Assembly (NCBI RefSeq): GCF_021155765.1
Contig: NC_060110.1
Coordinates: 10,725,501 to 10,789,500, forward strand
Direction of reading: 5' to 3'
From: Diprion similis
Lineage: Eukaryota; Arthropoda; Insecta; Hymenoptera; Diprionidae
Length of the DNA stretch: 64,000 nucleotides
Both the position numbers and the translations under genes were made by a program. Of this stretch, positions 53,282 to 64,000 are shown piece after piece (within the stretch, counting starts at the first letter, position 1; every line of letters starts with the position of its first letter). The notes under the pieces were generated by a model. That model saw only the letters and a list, made by a program, of their open reading frames with translations. It had not been told where the DNA came from and searched no databases.

Positions 53282-56200
53282 ATGAAATTTTTGATCGCTG
53301 TATTAGCTGCGGGGTTGCTGGGTGTCGTAGCAGCTCAAAATGGAGACCGGGCACTATTTGTCAAGGCATCAGCTTGTTAGTACCATCCACTATTATTCTT
53401 TTATCGTAGGATATCTGATCGTTACTTCTTATTTCATTTAATGTTATACAGTTTCTCTCATCTCAAAAGTATTTTGTATACCATTTACATTCAGCTCATT
53501 CGAGAACTGTGAGAGCTACGGCAGATTCCCCGGCAGATGTGATGGCACGAAATATCCTAGAGTGGATTCAAGGCGTCTATCGTCAGGGCACGAGGAAAAG
53601 TAGGTTTTGGCTGAAACAAAAAGAATGCGATAACACTCCATTTATAATTGACAACAAGCGCATAATATTCTAGCATGACGACCAAATCTGCATGACATCT
53701 GATTCGATCTGCACAGCATCTGCTAATCAAGAATGATAATCTTTCAATTCGATCATGCACGGGAAAACAATGTAGTTGGATTCATGAGTTCAAAGGATAT
53801 CCGAAACATATTTGTGGGATATTATGTGCTGTTAGGGTGCTAGCAGAAAAGTGATTCAAAGATCTATATAGCTAATGTTACTTTAATGTCATGTACTGCA
53901 AAAATGACGTCACGATAACCAGCTGCACCAAATTTGCACATACGATGCCAACTACATACTACATTCTCCGTGCGACACACTTTTTGGATAATCAACACAA
54001 TTTGATTTTCAGTTACACGTTTTATATGCACAACGATCCCTTAGGGAGATCGATATACTCTACAAGGACGTTTATTTGTACTGTTTACTCAAACTTACAC
54101 GTGACACTTATAACTGTATGTCAACTAATCAGCTGAATAATGAAAACCGCTAAATTATTTGTTAATTACATTTATTGAAATCTGCTTCATTTTCTCCCAA
54201 TATCTATAGTTCGTCAACAATCTGACGCAAACGCCTACCTACCGCCCTTCAGTACGCAGAGACCTCCGGAGAGACCTCGACCTTTTCAATCAGCTTCAAC
54301 GCCGCAGCAGCTCTCTTACTCATCGCAAAGCTTGAACGAAGTTACGGGCTATCCAAGCTACCAGCAACCATCTTCGGTTTACTCCCCCCCGAATCTTGGA
54401 TTCTCCCAGAGCCCACCATCGTCACCTAGCTACTCTCCCCAGCCAACGTACCAAACTTCGAGGCCGAACTACCTCGCGCCAAGCAGTCAATCCTCTTCTT
54501 CGAGTTTCACAAGTTCGCAAAACTATGGGTCTTCGGTAGCTCAGCCTCGACCAATTCCCAGCAATCCTCCTCCAGCTTTTCCCAGCTCTTCTGCAGCACC
54601 TTCGCCCTCATATCAGCCAATCGGTAGTTACATACCACCTAAGACTGCTGGATATCAACCTTCGACCCCGCAATCCCAACCGTCGCAAAATAAATTTTCA
54701 TCTGGTTATGGAGGCTCGGTAAACGTAGCCACGTCTGGAAGCGCTTCGGTCAGTGGATCTGGCTACTATTCTCCGAGTGCCACACCGACTCCGAGTTTTC
54801 CAACACCGCAACCGTCGAGTACCAGTGGTTACGGTGCTTCCGGTAACTATGAGTACCTAAATTTTACGCAATAGTCCCCGATTGACGAAGTGGTGAACGA
54901 AAGGTTGAGATAATCACACGACGAATTTATACTAGGTATGGTCGTGACGGGAAGTGAAAGTTCTTTCGCCAGTGCACAAACAAATTCGGTGGTGGAAGCT
55001 GGATCCAGCATAACCGAGGAAGACTTGAAACATCCTCCTCATATTCATGAGATTGATGTTCAGTGCAGCAAAACTATGATGACTATCAATATTGAATTCA
55101 ACCGAGCCTTCGACGGCGTAATTTATTCGAAGGTACTTCTGGATTTAAACCAAAACCAATTCTTTAACAGGAAATAATAATCTAATGCAAATTTTGCGCT
55201 CTTCAGGGATTCTACACAGATCAAAACTGCCGCTACGTTGCTCAAGGATCGGGTCAAACGAAATACTCATTCACCGTTAGTTTGGATTCATGCGGTACGC
55301 AATTCATAAATGATTTCGAGGGAGAAGCAGGCCAAGCTTACTTAGAAAACGTTTTGGTGCTACAGGTTAGTGTCTACTTTTAATCTAAGCGTAGTTTTTT
55401 TTGTAGAATTTGGTCAACTTATAGCAAGTACTGATTACTGTGCGGACCTTTTAGAACGAACCAGGCATTCAAGAAGTTTGGGACACGGTTCGTCGAGTAC
55501 GTTGTCTATGGGAAGGAAACATTAACAAGGCACTGTCTGTCAGCCTGTCCGTCGACATGTTAAACCAAGAAATAGTAACATTCAGTGGTGATACAGCAAC
55601 GGCAAGACTGGACATCCAAATGGGAAAAGGTCCGTTTGCCCCAGCGGCCGACGGTTTGGTAAAGATTGGAGAAACCATGACATTGGTCGTATCCGTTGAA
55701 GGTGATCCTGGGTTTGATCTACAGGTAAAAATCTTACTTTTCACCAGTGTATACGACGAAAGCGTGAAATGAAAACTATAAGCATATGTTTTCCTAGGTA
55801 CATGACTGCATCGCTCGTGACGAAACATCAACAAACATTGTTCAGCTAACGGACGATCGTGGTTGCATTCTGAAGCCAAAATTATTTGGATCCTTCCAGA
55901 AAACTAGGGATACTGGTAATACAGGGGCATCAATCATTGCCTATGCGTTCTTCCAAGCCTTCAAGTTTCCAGATGTTATGGACTTGTATTTGGAATGTAA
56001 TATAGAATTGTGTAAAACGGACTGCGAAGCATGCCCAGAGCCCAACCAAGTAAGCATTCCCTGAAATACGCCTAAAATAGTGCTTCCATTAAAAAAAAAA
56101 GTATATTTTGATTAGCGCTCGACCTGCGAAGTTTTATAGAACATTATTTTACGTCAATTTTTTTTTGAAGTTCAACAGCAATAATTTTATACTTTATTTT

Positions 56201-56533
56201 TCTTCGCAGCAAATTGATCCTGGTCGTAGACGCCGTGACGTTAGTTACGCTGCTACGAACTCATCCGGCGCTTTATCCGACCCAGTCTGTGTAGGTAAAG
56301 GATTTAGAGTAATCATGCCAGACGATCTGAGCCTGGCCTCAAATTTAGCGCTAGAAAAAATAGAAGAGATGGCAGTAGAAGAGTTCAGCAACACTCGGAA
56401 GGTTTGCATGAGCAACGCAGGATTTTATGCTACTTTCTCTTTGTTGTTGAGTTTGCTCGTTGTATCTACTATTAGTTCGGCCATATTCTATTTGAAATTA
56501 CAACGAATCCGTGCAGCCAAGATGTTGCATTAA
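53282..56533 (+). CDS. Zona pellucida (ZP) domain apical extracellular matrix protein
   Basis: Eight coding exons: 53282-53375, 53495-53599, 54210-54842, 54936-55132, 55207-55365, 55455-55724, 55798-56049, 56210-56533. Phases agree and give 677 residues. Residues 1-19 are a signal peptide (MKFLIAVLAAGLLGVVAAQ). Residues about 70-310 are rich in Ser, Pro, Tyr, Gln and Gly and look disordered. The ZP module runs from about 318 to 570, starting EIDVQCSKTMM, with further cysteines in QNCRYVAQ, DSCGTQF, RRVRCLW, VHDCIARD, RGCILKP and LYLECNIELCKTDCEACPEP. A basic furin-type site, RRRRD, is at 576-580, followed by a membrane segment at about 642-665 and a short basic cytoplasmic tail. Insect ZP proteins of this type are cleaved, polymerise in apical matrix and shape cuticle, trachea or wing cells. 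It most resembles that fly group (dusky, neyo, nyobe and relatives), but I cannot name the orthologue. The first donor is a non-consensus GTTAGT. Confidence 0.9.
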
Positions 56534-57909
56534 CTGCAGGGGCACTGAGTTGCTGTTACACTCACACGCAGATTGTCCATTTGATGAGCATTAAAAAAAA
56601 TAGAACTCGCTCAGACGTAGTGCAATCAGTTTTTAGGTAATTCCTTCAAATTTGATACACATGGAGCTGAGCTCAAACCACACAAGTTACGGAAAGGTGT
56701 AATCCTTATTTCTGGTCTTCGATTTTAAATACTTCTAAGATTACAAACGCGGACTGCTTTATTTTCCGATTTTTTCGCAATTTTGATCGAAGTAACCAAA
56801 TACCTATCATATTGGATTCGATCGGAAGCCGTTTTTCATGCAATTCTAAGCATGATCGGATTGTGAAACGAATCTTTTTGCAATTGTAAGAAGGAAATTT
56901 TTGGAAATGCCTAATCAAGATATAAATTTCTTTTAGAAAGTATTAACTATACTTTCTTAATAGATCAATCAAACGATTGCATCATCTTTCATTAAAATAT
57001 TATAAAAAGTGAGCGTATTTATAAATAATATTTTTTATACTATACAGCAGTCTTTGTAAAGTAGTTGGTATCAAGGCACACAGGTTTGTAAATTCAATTA
57101 TCAAAGGTAGTCCCAACTACACAAGGGTTGTCTTTAGCAGGATGATGAAATACCGATGTAGAGTTTTAGAAAAAAAATAAATTATAAATCTTTTGATAGC
57201 CTGGAAATTTTATTTCATTCAATATTCATTACTGACTACGAAATCATTAAATATGAAATTAAACAAATACACAATTAAGTATTGTCTGATATAAATGTTA
57301 TATGCTCATTGCTACAGAACATTCATTGAAAGCTTTCGATTAAAAAATAATAATTGGTCTACAGAGAACTCTCGGTATAAGAGACAGGCGTGTTTTATTC
57401 CCACTTCCATGTGTAATTTCATATTTTAAGTAAAATATAGAGGGAAAGACAGCATCTTTAGTAACGAGAGCTGACTGTATTACTGATCTTTAAAATATAC
57501 ATATATATTAATTATCAATTGTAAATAGACTAGCTTATGGTGTATTCATTAAATGTGCCTGTCATAGACATAAAGCGGAAGCTAACAGCCAGGCTCAGCA
57601 GCCAAACGCGCTAAAATTGTCGCTATTAAACAAGATGACACACTACAGTTTTACATCTACAATTCTTGAAAAGTATTAGCTTTCCATGAGATTTGACAAA
57701 ATCTCGATTATTGAGCTTCATTACCTTATTTTAATCATAGTTAGCATATTCAGCTGCTAGTTCTGACTGCCAATTTTATCTTCATCTCAATGGCCGTAAA
57801 CTCCAATTAATTTAGAATTTCAATATTGATGAAACGATTCGAGTTGGAATGCATGAACAATTTTATAAAGTAATAAATAGTTTTATACAGTGCAAATAGG
57901 ATAATATTA
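56534..57909. other. Convergent 3' region between the ZP gene (+) and N6AMT1 (-)
   Basis: AT-rich non-coding sequence holding the 3' UTRs of two tail-to-tail genes. A plus-strand AATAAA at 57176-57181 is a reasonable polyadenylation signal for the ZP transcript. No further exon or repeat is evident. Confidence 0.55.
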
Positions 57910-58551
57910 CTAACTTGTTATTTTTACAAACCGTAGAATGTGTAAATGTTCTCCTCTAACTTTTCTATCATATATTATTTCTCCGTTCATCTTCCATTGC
58001 TTAAAAATATTTATAATCGAAATCGGATCATTCTGTTTAATCGTGACTAAATAAAAAAATCCATTGTTCGATAAAATATTTGGAATATGAGGAAATAACA
58101 TATCCATAACTTCTCGACCATCTATTCCACCTGCCCAGGTTTTTGATATTAATCTTTGATCAAAAACCTCTAAGGACTCTGTAACCACATATGGTGGATT
58201 AAATATTACAACATCAAACACATTCTCCTTTTTTACTAAATTGATCAAATCCATCTGTAAAACATTTATATCAACCGAGTTGTCTTTACCAACTCTTTTA
58301 GTGACTCTACATGCATTAGGATTTATGTCAACTGCCATGAAATAAGAGGAAAAAAAACGATTCAATGCCTTTGCCAATGCTGTTATAACTACACCAGATC
58401 CACTGCCAATTTCTAAGCACATTACTGGCTTGACTTTTTTCAATTTCTCCAAATCCGCTTCTAGCGCATCTATAAGTAAGAATGAATCTTCAGATGGTTC
58501 ATAGACTGTTTCTAAATCCTGACCATCTAGTTTGACAATAGGAGTCTCCAT
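57910..58551 (-). CDS. N6AMT1: N6AMT1 / HEMK2 glutamine and lysine methyltransferase
   Basis: A single exon of 213 codons (human HEMK2 has 214). It opens METPIVKLDGQDLETVYEPSEDSFLLIDAL; the YEPSEDSFL motif is typical of the family. SAM-binding motif I is LEIGSGSGVV (about residues 46-55), motif II the acidic AVDINPNA, and the catalytic motif IV is NPPYVV (about 118-123), which marks class I enzymes methylating planar amide or amino nitrogens. With its partner TRMT112 the enzyme methylates the GGQ glutamine of release factor eRF1, and in animals also histone H4 lysine 12. The start lies only 75 bp past the SNAPIN stop on the same strand. The gene has no intron. The assignment is firm on length and motifs. 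Confidence 0.96.
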   Translation of the reverse strand: METPIVKLDGQDLETVYEPSEDSFLLIDALEADLEKLKKVKPVMCLEIGSGSGVVITALAKALNRFFSSYFMAVDINPNACRVTKRVGKDNSVDINVLQMDLINLVKKENVFDVVIFNPPYVVTESLEVFDQRLISKTWAGGIDGREVMDMLFPHIPNILSNNGFFYLVTIKQNDPISIINIFKQWKMNGEIIYDRKVRGEHLHILRFVKITS

Positions 58552-58626
58552 TTTCGTATCCAGATGAGTTAAATCTGCATTTCTTTACCTTATTGAAAAT
58601 AATTTGGTATTAATTTCGCTCGGACT

Positions 58627-59532
58627 TCATCCGTCTCTCACTTCGTTACCAGCACTTTCAATACTGGCTATTTGCTCAGTGGTTTCGGTAGGAGTCGGAG
58701 TGTTGACTGCAGGTGTTGTTTCTAGCAAAGCCTTTCGTCGAGCTGTATTCCTTTCTACAGCTTGATGAACCTTGTTAAGTCGTTCTTGGGTCGTTTGTAA
58801 AATGTTGCTTACAACAGTAACTTTATGTTTGGTATTGATGAGCTTCTTAACGTATACATCCAGTTCAAGGGGGCACTGAAGAGCTTCAGATATTTTTAAT
58901 AATTCCTCTGTCAATGATTCGATCTGCTGCTTGAGCTCAATTTGACTTATTCTAAAATCAAGTAAAATGCAACATATCAAGATACTGATAAAGCTCGCTC
59001 AATTCAACAGTAGTTGAACTTATGAGTCACAGTGCAAACATTAAAACAATATTTCGGTAAAATTGTTAACTTTTTTCATTCTCCTTTTATCCTCATATTA
59101 AAAGTAGTTTAATGGAAAATTGCTTTGACATATTTTTAGATTGTGGAAGTGTGTATTTCCCAAATAAATATCAGCCTCCTGCAGTTTGAAACATTCATTG
59201 CACGTACATTTTCATTGCAGAAAACTAACATTTTTTTCTAATCTATGATATTGTAGAAACTTGAAGGATGAGATATCTTTTAATTTGAAAATAAAATTAG
59301 AATCGAATACATTCAAAATTTTATCGAAATCCCCTCAAAAAGAAGACATAACCTCTAGAATGTTTGCAACGTGTACGTACCTTGTAGCGCGTATTCTTTC
59401 GTCAAGTTGATCTACTGTAGGCTTCAGGAGGCCCATAAGTCCCTCCGTCAATGCATCTCGCGTTGGATTTTCGCAGAAGTCTTCTGTTTTGTCATCTATT
59501 GAAGTATTATCGCTGGCAGTATCCACGTCCAT
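58627..59532 (-). CDS. SNAPIN: SNAPIN, SNARE-associated BLOC-1/BORC subunit
   Basis: Two exons read leftwards: 59532-59381 and 58951-58627, giving 158 residues (human 136). The junction joins ERIRATR to ISQIELKQQIESL with donor ACAAG|GTACGT and acceptor ATTTTAG. The N-terminus is acidic and disordered. Residues about 25-125 hold the conserved snapin helix region: RDALTEGLMGLLKPTVDQLDERI, then ELLKISEAL, LDVYVKKLINTKHKV, and RLNKVHQAVERNTARRKALLE. The Thr/Pro-rich tail is variable. Snapin is a small coiled-coil subunit of BLOC-1 and BORC, which act in endolysosome biogenesis and transport, and it also binds SNAP25. It is flanked on the same strand by NSMCE2 (605 bp upstream) and N6AMT1 (75 bp downstream). 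Confidence 0.94.
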
Positions 59533-60136
59533 GACGTTTACAACGTTTTTTACTCAGTCAACGCTTCAAGTCTTCAGCAGTCACGGTGGCGTTTACGGTT
59601 TACGGATTGTCATTTATCATGTGTTATGTCAGGGGTACTAACACGGAGAAACAACTGAGCTGAAGTGAACCGATTTTGGTTGCAAGTAGTAATGGCGCTG
59701 TTCAGCGCAAGTTCCCCGAAAGTGGAAATTCGTAACTCCATTAGGCGGTCCTATGCACACGAAACATGCGTATAAACTCAACTTTTGCTAGTTCATGGTT
59801 CCGGATCGTAAATCGCGAATGTTGGCGATTAGGCTGGACCACGGAGATAAAAAGACTAATTGTAACTGATTTTTGAGAGCCCTATCCTAATATCAGTATC
59901 AACCAGTGGCTACACCTACGCTAGAGTCCCTACAGAACATACCTATGCATATATGATTTGTATGTGCATAAGCCGTGTGCACACCATATACCGCTGAAAG
60001 TCGTAAGATTCGAACTTGCCGGTTAGACAAGGGTGTTTTTATGACAAATATCTTTCCATTTACATAAGAATAAATTTAATTAGCGTTTATCCAGGATACA
60101 TGTAAGTGTTAACTAATTTAGTTCTATCAGTACGCA
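59533..60136. other. Spacer between NSMCE2 and SNAPIN
   Basis: About 600 bp of non-coding DNA holding the 3' UTR of NSMCE2 and the promoter of SNAPIN, both on the minus strand. A minus-strand ATTAAA, a common variant polyadenylation signal, lies about 65 bp past the NSMCE2 stop. I see no TATA box. Confidence 0.5.
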
Positions 60137-62054
60137 TCAGTCCGTATCAGGATTTCGGTCTAAATATCGTTTGGTAAGAATATCCGTCTGAAGATTGTCC
60201 AGCTGTAGGTAATTTTTATTTCCACAACCGGCAACTGGGCATCTGTAAATAGGATACATGTTTTATAGATTTAAGCAGACGTGGTTGATTAATCTTTCCT
60301 ACAGTAATATTGAGAAATGATTGATTTTGAAGATTGTTTGTAAGGTCGTGGAAAATTAAAATTCATTGTTATACTTTTGCATAATGTTTAAGCCCATGGA
60401 GCCCTTTTCAGATAAGAGTCAACAGGCTTATTTACATCAGAAGCAATTCTAAGACAATCATAACCAGTAAAAGCAGCAGGTGGCTAATGTAATATACCAC
60501 AATTGGTTCATCTATGAAACGTTTACTATATCGATCACCTGTTGTTTTGTGATAGTGTTTTAACCTGTCTACTGTCATTTTAAACGTTCGCTCTTCGTGT
60601 GCTTGAATGTCGTGCAAAAGTATGAGCTGTTTTAATTTTACAAAAGTTTCGAAAACAATCAATTTTCAACTTCAAAGATAAAAGTTATATCTCAAGTACA
60701 GAGAGTATCTGGTGAAACGAGCTCAGCCAATTTGCCTAAGGTAACCCATGCATTGCATTGATCGTTGTCAGTGGCTGTTGCTTGAGCATGTCGAGTCCAC
60801 TTCACACGAGACTTTCTTAGGATAGATGACAATTTGATTACCTTGTTTGTTTATTTGCTTTTAACAAAGCTTCAACACTTCCGCGATCATAAACATGACC
60901 ACAAACTGTGTTTCTGACAGGATCGTTTATTCGCCTCTTAGTGATGGGATCGATGACGTTTATATCATTTTGAGTAAGCACCAATTCGTCATCATTCACA
61001 TTGGCTGCGTTATTCAATCTTGTATCTATTTTAGAAACATGCAAAATACACAAACATCTAAATTGTACATACAGTTATGAAATACTCAACAGTTTTACTG
61101 ATGCGAAATTATAAAAAACTGACAGCTAATTATTTCTACAAATCAACTGAAAAATTTCAATTTGTAACAAACAAAAGGTCCATTAAAATGTGGTCCAATA
61201 ATATTAGATCAAAAGAAAAATTGGAGTTTCTAAGCAAAGCAAAAAAAAATTGGATAATTTGTTGACTGATACGGTTCATCAAAGTTCTACGGGTTTGTCG
61301 GTCCTGATAAAACTTACTTTCTATGAGAACTTGAACTTGTCGTTGAAAATCCTGAAATTTCTTGTGCTTAGAAACATCTGTGTCAATGCCAGCTATTTCA
61401 TGGGTAAATTGCTGAAACAAACGTAAAGATGCTGACTTAAGTGAAAAATTCTAATTATTTACAGCTAGCAAAGATTATTTTATACATAGAAAGGATCACT
61501 TATATACTTAGGGTATTGGTGATTGTTAGAAAAATACGGCTTATAATTTTTTTAATATTTCATCAAGGAAAAGCAGATCTGTCAAACAAGTAAATTGTAT
61601 GGAATAAAATAGAATGTTGTTTCAGATAAATTATTAAACTGAATGTAAATACCTCCAGTGTTTCCGCATGATCAATTATTTCCTGATTTCCATTGAAATC
61701 ATCTTGTGGTGCGGATAAGCGTTCTAAAATTTCACACGATTTCTTCAGTTTTAAATCTAGCTTAGAGCTGACCTCTGCTAGGTCTGTTAATTCTTTCAAT
61801 CTTTCTTCTTGTGACTCATCTTCTGCAATCAATTTGACCGTACGAACACAGTGAATTGACAAGTATAAAGAAATGACAAAAAAAACTAACCAGGATCAAA
61901 CGTTGAAATTGAGAAACTATAGCAACCACCAAAGGTGAAAAATACTGAGAGCAGAGGGGCAGTAGAATGACTTACCGAAATAAGTCACGATATTTGAAGC
62001 CGTTTGCAAATACAAGTTGTAGATCTCTTTAGGAGCTTCCTGTAGAGAGCTCAT
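60137..62054 (-). CDS. NSMCE2: E3 SUMO-protein ligase NSE2 (NSMCE2 / MMS21)
   Basis: Five exons read leftwards: 62054-61976, 61822-61653, 61411-61318, 61025-60842, 60242-60137. Phases agree and give 210 residues (human 247). The N-terminal half (about 1-120) is helical and charged, as expected for the arm that binds SMC5. The C-terminal SP-RING (about 136-200) reads VIDPITKRRINDPVRNTVCGHVYD, then CPVAGCGNKNYLQLDNLQ; the visible zinc ligands are C and H in VCGH and the two cysteines in CPVAGC. The ending FLTKRYLDRNPDTD-like tail follows the family. It SUMOylates subunits and targets of the SMC5/6 complex in DNA repair and chromosome segregation. A position usually occupied by Cys just before PITK is Asp here. 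The weakest junction is the exon 4 acceptor (TTTCTAAAATAG). Confidence 0.93.
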
Positions 62055-63335
62055 TCTGTCGAAATATCAGCTGGAAATATAAATATTACGAGTAAATTTC
62101 AACAAAACGTGTCTAAAAGAAGGGGCTAAATCGAAGATGGTAGGCTTGAAGGAAATTTTAAATTCTATGTCAGTATAGTAATCAAAAGCTTCCGTGCTTG
62201 ATGGATAAAAATAACCTCAAAGAAAAAGAGTTTAGAGTTGAAATGATTGCATTTGAATTATGGGATTTTGAACGGCAATTAGAAAAAAACTTCTGACTAG
62301 ATGGAGTTCCCTTTTCGAGCTATTAAGAAGCAACCAATTTACCGAAAACGAGAAACCTTAAAACCCTACCCTCGAAGCTCATATAGTTTCCCGCGTAGCA
62401 CCTTGTGGCGTGTTTTTCAGAAACGCGAGAAGGAGCGTTTTCACCGTAGAATTATAAAAAAGATAGACTGCGCGTTGCGTGGTCGAAAGAGTGGGGAGCA
62501 GCAGTCAGGCGGAGAATTCCCCCCACCAAGTTACCGACCAGAGTGAGAGATCGGACTCCGCAGCTGCTTTCATTATCGAATTAGAGCTTCAGCTCGCATC
62601 TCCATTGGGTGCGCTCCGAAACTAGCTAGTAGCGCTGCAAACTTCTCAAGACAGAGGCAAAGCTAGTCACAAACTCGGCAGTGCAAAGGAGATAAAAGAT
62701 GGTTGATAGCACTGGCAGCTAATTTCGGAACGCACCCATTATCTCCAGCTGCGACTGAGTGCTTGTCGTGCGTGACTAGTGGCATGGCGGTACTTTTGAA
62801 TAGTTGTGAATAAGGGTCCTATACCAAAGGTATGGAGGCTAGTAAAAGTGTTTTTTTGGAGTTGTGGTCAATTTGGAGGGTTTCCATATCCTTCCATACA
62901 TCATACCTGATGTCGTGGTAATGTACTACATGAGACATTACTCTGTAAAAAATGTCTGAATACGAGTTGAAACTCGACCACAAAGCAAGAGCAGAAACCT
63001 GTTCTTCAATATTTGAATTTGCGTAAAATTTTTCTCGAAGAAAAGTGTATTGCTTTTATCGAGTTTTTTTTATTGCAGATAGAGAAATATTCAGTGGCTC
63101 AATGAGAGATTTTTTTTGTTATTAGTTGATGCTTTATTTCCATTAAATTTACATTAAATGACTCACCGCGGTGTGCTGTTGAAAAATTAGCTAAAGTCTG
63201 TGGGAAAGAACAAAAAGTATCATTTACGATATTTGTGTCAGTGATATTCTATTGTTTTTGCTTCATTCAGACCAAATGCACTTGTTTGCTTAAACCCTTC
63301 TGTTTGTTTTTCTCTTGTGTAAGTGCCTCTTCGTT
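62055..63335. other. Upstream region of NSMCE2 with a MITE
   Basis: It contains the promoter region of NSMCE2 near 62060-62300 and the inverted-repeat element at 62605-62740. A plus-strand open frame at 62301-62546 (81 codons, basic) has no recognisable motif and was not accepted. The remainder is AT-rich and featureless by eye. Confidence 0.5.
62605..62740. mobile_element. 136-bp MITE with terminal inverted repeats and a 7-bp target-site duplication
   Basis: The left end TTGGGTGCGCTCCGAAACTA and the reverse complement of the right end (AATGGGTGCGTTCCGAAATT) match at most positions over about 24 bp; both continue into AGCT. The element is flanked by the direct repeat ATCTCCA at 62598-62604 and 62741-62747; an eighth base on the left side differs (C versus T). 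The size, TIRs, lack of coding frame and 7-8 bp duplication fit a non-autonomous hAT-like element. The family name is inference. Confidence 0.75.
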
Positions 63336-64000
63336 CTACTGAAACTTGCTCACTACTTTAGTTAAAATAGATCGATGTAACTCACACCTAATTTTTGTCA
63401 CAGAGAGAGCTTTAAAGCGATCCAGGACGACGAGCAGAAAATTTCGCAATGACTCATCATGTCCATACATCCTCAGAATTTGCTCTTCGAAAGACCTCAA
63501 TAGCTGCGGGAGTTCATCAGATGGGTAAGTAAGCCAATTTTTTGTTTCGAGTGTAATTAGAGTATGATTGTCAGTTCCGATCACTTTTTGGTTTTTTAGA
63601 CTACTTTGGCACTCCTCGCAGGATTTGCAGAATCTTTCATAATGTCTTGCAGTAAAACTGCCAACATAGTTCAGAGCAAAGGTATCGACTGATTCATCGA
63701 GGTATGTATGATCAACCTCATGCATTAGCTCAAGGATTAAGTGCGAATCATATCCCAAAGAGAAGTCATATCAAACATTTGAGCACAAAAAACGTAAGAC
63801 GTTTGGGTTTATCTGATGGCATGAATTATATTTATTAAAGGCACACCCACCGTTTGAAATGATTTCATCCAGTCTTCTTGAAAGGTCATTTCTTCTCTAG
63901 TCACTCGTTTTTGATTGGAAATGTTTCATATTGAACAGAGATTTGACCATTTCACCACTACAGTTATATTGCTTGCTTTTACAGGTTTCACAAGGCACAA
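63336..64000 (-). pseudogene. Degenerate transposase-like fragment (P-element/THAP9 type suspected)
   Basis: The main open stretch is 63758-63336 (140 codons). Read leftwards it holds NYVGSF, a CKSCEEC cysteine cluster, LITL, then WLTYPSDELPQLL and a helical charged tail ending at a stop. The order 'YVGG-like, CEEC, LI.L, YPS.DL' recalls the C-terminal part of P-element/THAP9-like transposases, but this is pattern memory only. Further upstream on the same strand (about 63999-63800) are two more coding-like pieces, one with a C-x2-C pair near the window edge, separated by an in-frame TAG near 63898; a TGA lies just before the main stretch. These could be decay or introns. The fragment runs off the window, so the full state is unknown. 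Confidence 0.4.

Noticed and set aside
60432-60662. 76-codon minus-strand frame inside the last NSMCE2 intron
   Set aside because: It is not needed for a complete NSE2 and the proposed exon 4-5 junction matches the family without it.
1-64000. CRISPR arrays, bacterial operons, rRNA or tRNA genes
   Set aside because: No regularly spaced short repeats with unique spacers, no ribosomal RNA sequence, and no convincing tRNA cloverleaf was seen by eye; the window is eukaryotic.

Overview
This is a eukaryotic nuclear window, most likely from an insect. It is AT-rich, with short protein-coding exons bounded by GT-AG introns, kilobase-scale intergenic DNA, and a cuticle-type ZP-domain gene. A hymenopteran such as a sawfly fits the gene set and base composition, but that assignment is inference; nothing in the sequence fixes the order.

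Layout. 1-8430: no supportable gene; probably intron or 5' flank of the next gene, with a near-perfect 172-bp tandem duplication. 8431-19501 (+): a cytospin-A/SPECC1L-type gene, open at its 5' end, with nine in-frame exons giving 1,699 residues: a long coiled coil, a 925-codon disordered exon and a C-terminal calponin-homology domain. 23066-24367 (-): intronless HDAC3, convergent with cytospin. 24368-30310: non-coding, with GC-rich and minisatellite patches. 30311-32488 (+): PSME3IP1/FAM192A (PA28-gamma interactor), five exons. 34173-35873 (+): MSS4/RABIF, two exons. 35874-53274: long gene-poor tract with a foldback element and, at 47245-47431, a TATA/initiator promoter plus a candidate non-coding first exon for the next gene. 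53275-56533 (+): secreted, furin-cleavable, membrane-anchored ZP-domain protein. 57910-62054 (-): three closely packed housekeeping genes read right to left: NSMCE2 (SUMO ligase of SMC5/6), SNAPIN (BLOC-1/BORC) and N6AMT1/HEMK2 (methyltransferase). 62055-64000: a MITE with target-site duplication and a degenerate transposase-like fragment.

The genes do not form a pathway; the window is an ordinary cluster of conserved single-copy genes. All splice junctions were chosen by hand from GT-AG sites, reading phase and remembered homologue sequences. The most unusual parts are the exon architecture of the cytospin gene (four consecutive frame-preserving exons, a giant disordered exon, and an alternative terminal exon whose frame stays coding-like after two stop codons), the 75-bp spacing of SNAPIN and N6AMT1, and several structured repeats. 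I did not find a wholly new multi-gene system.
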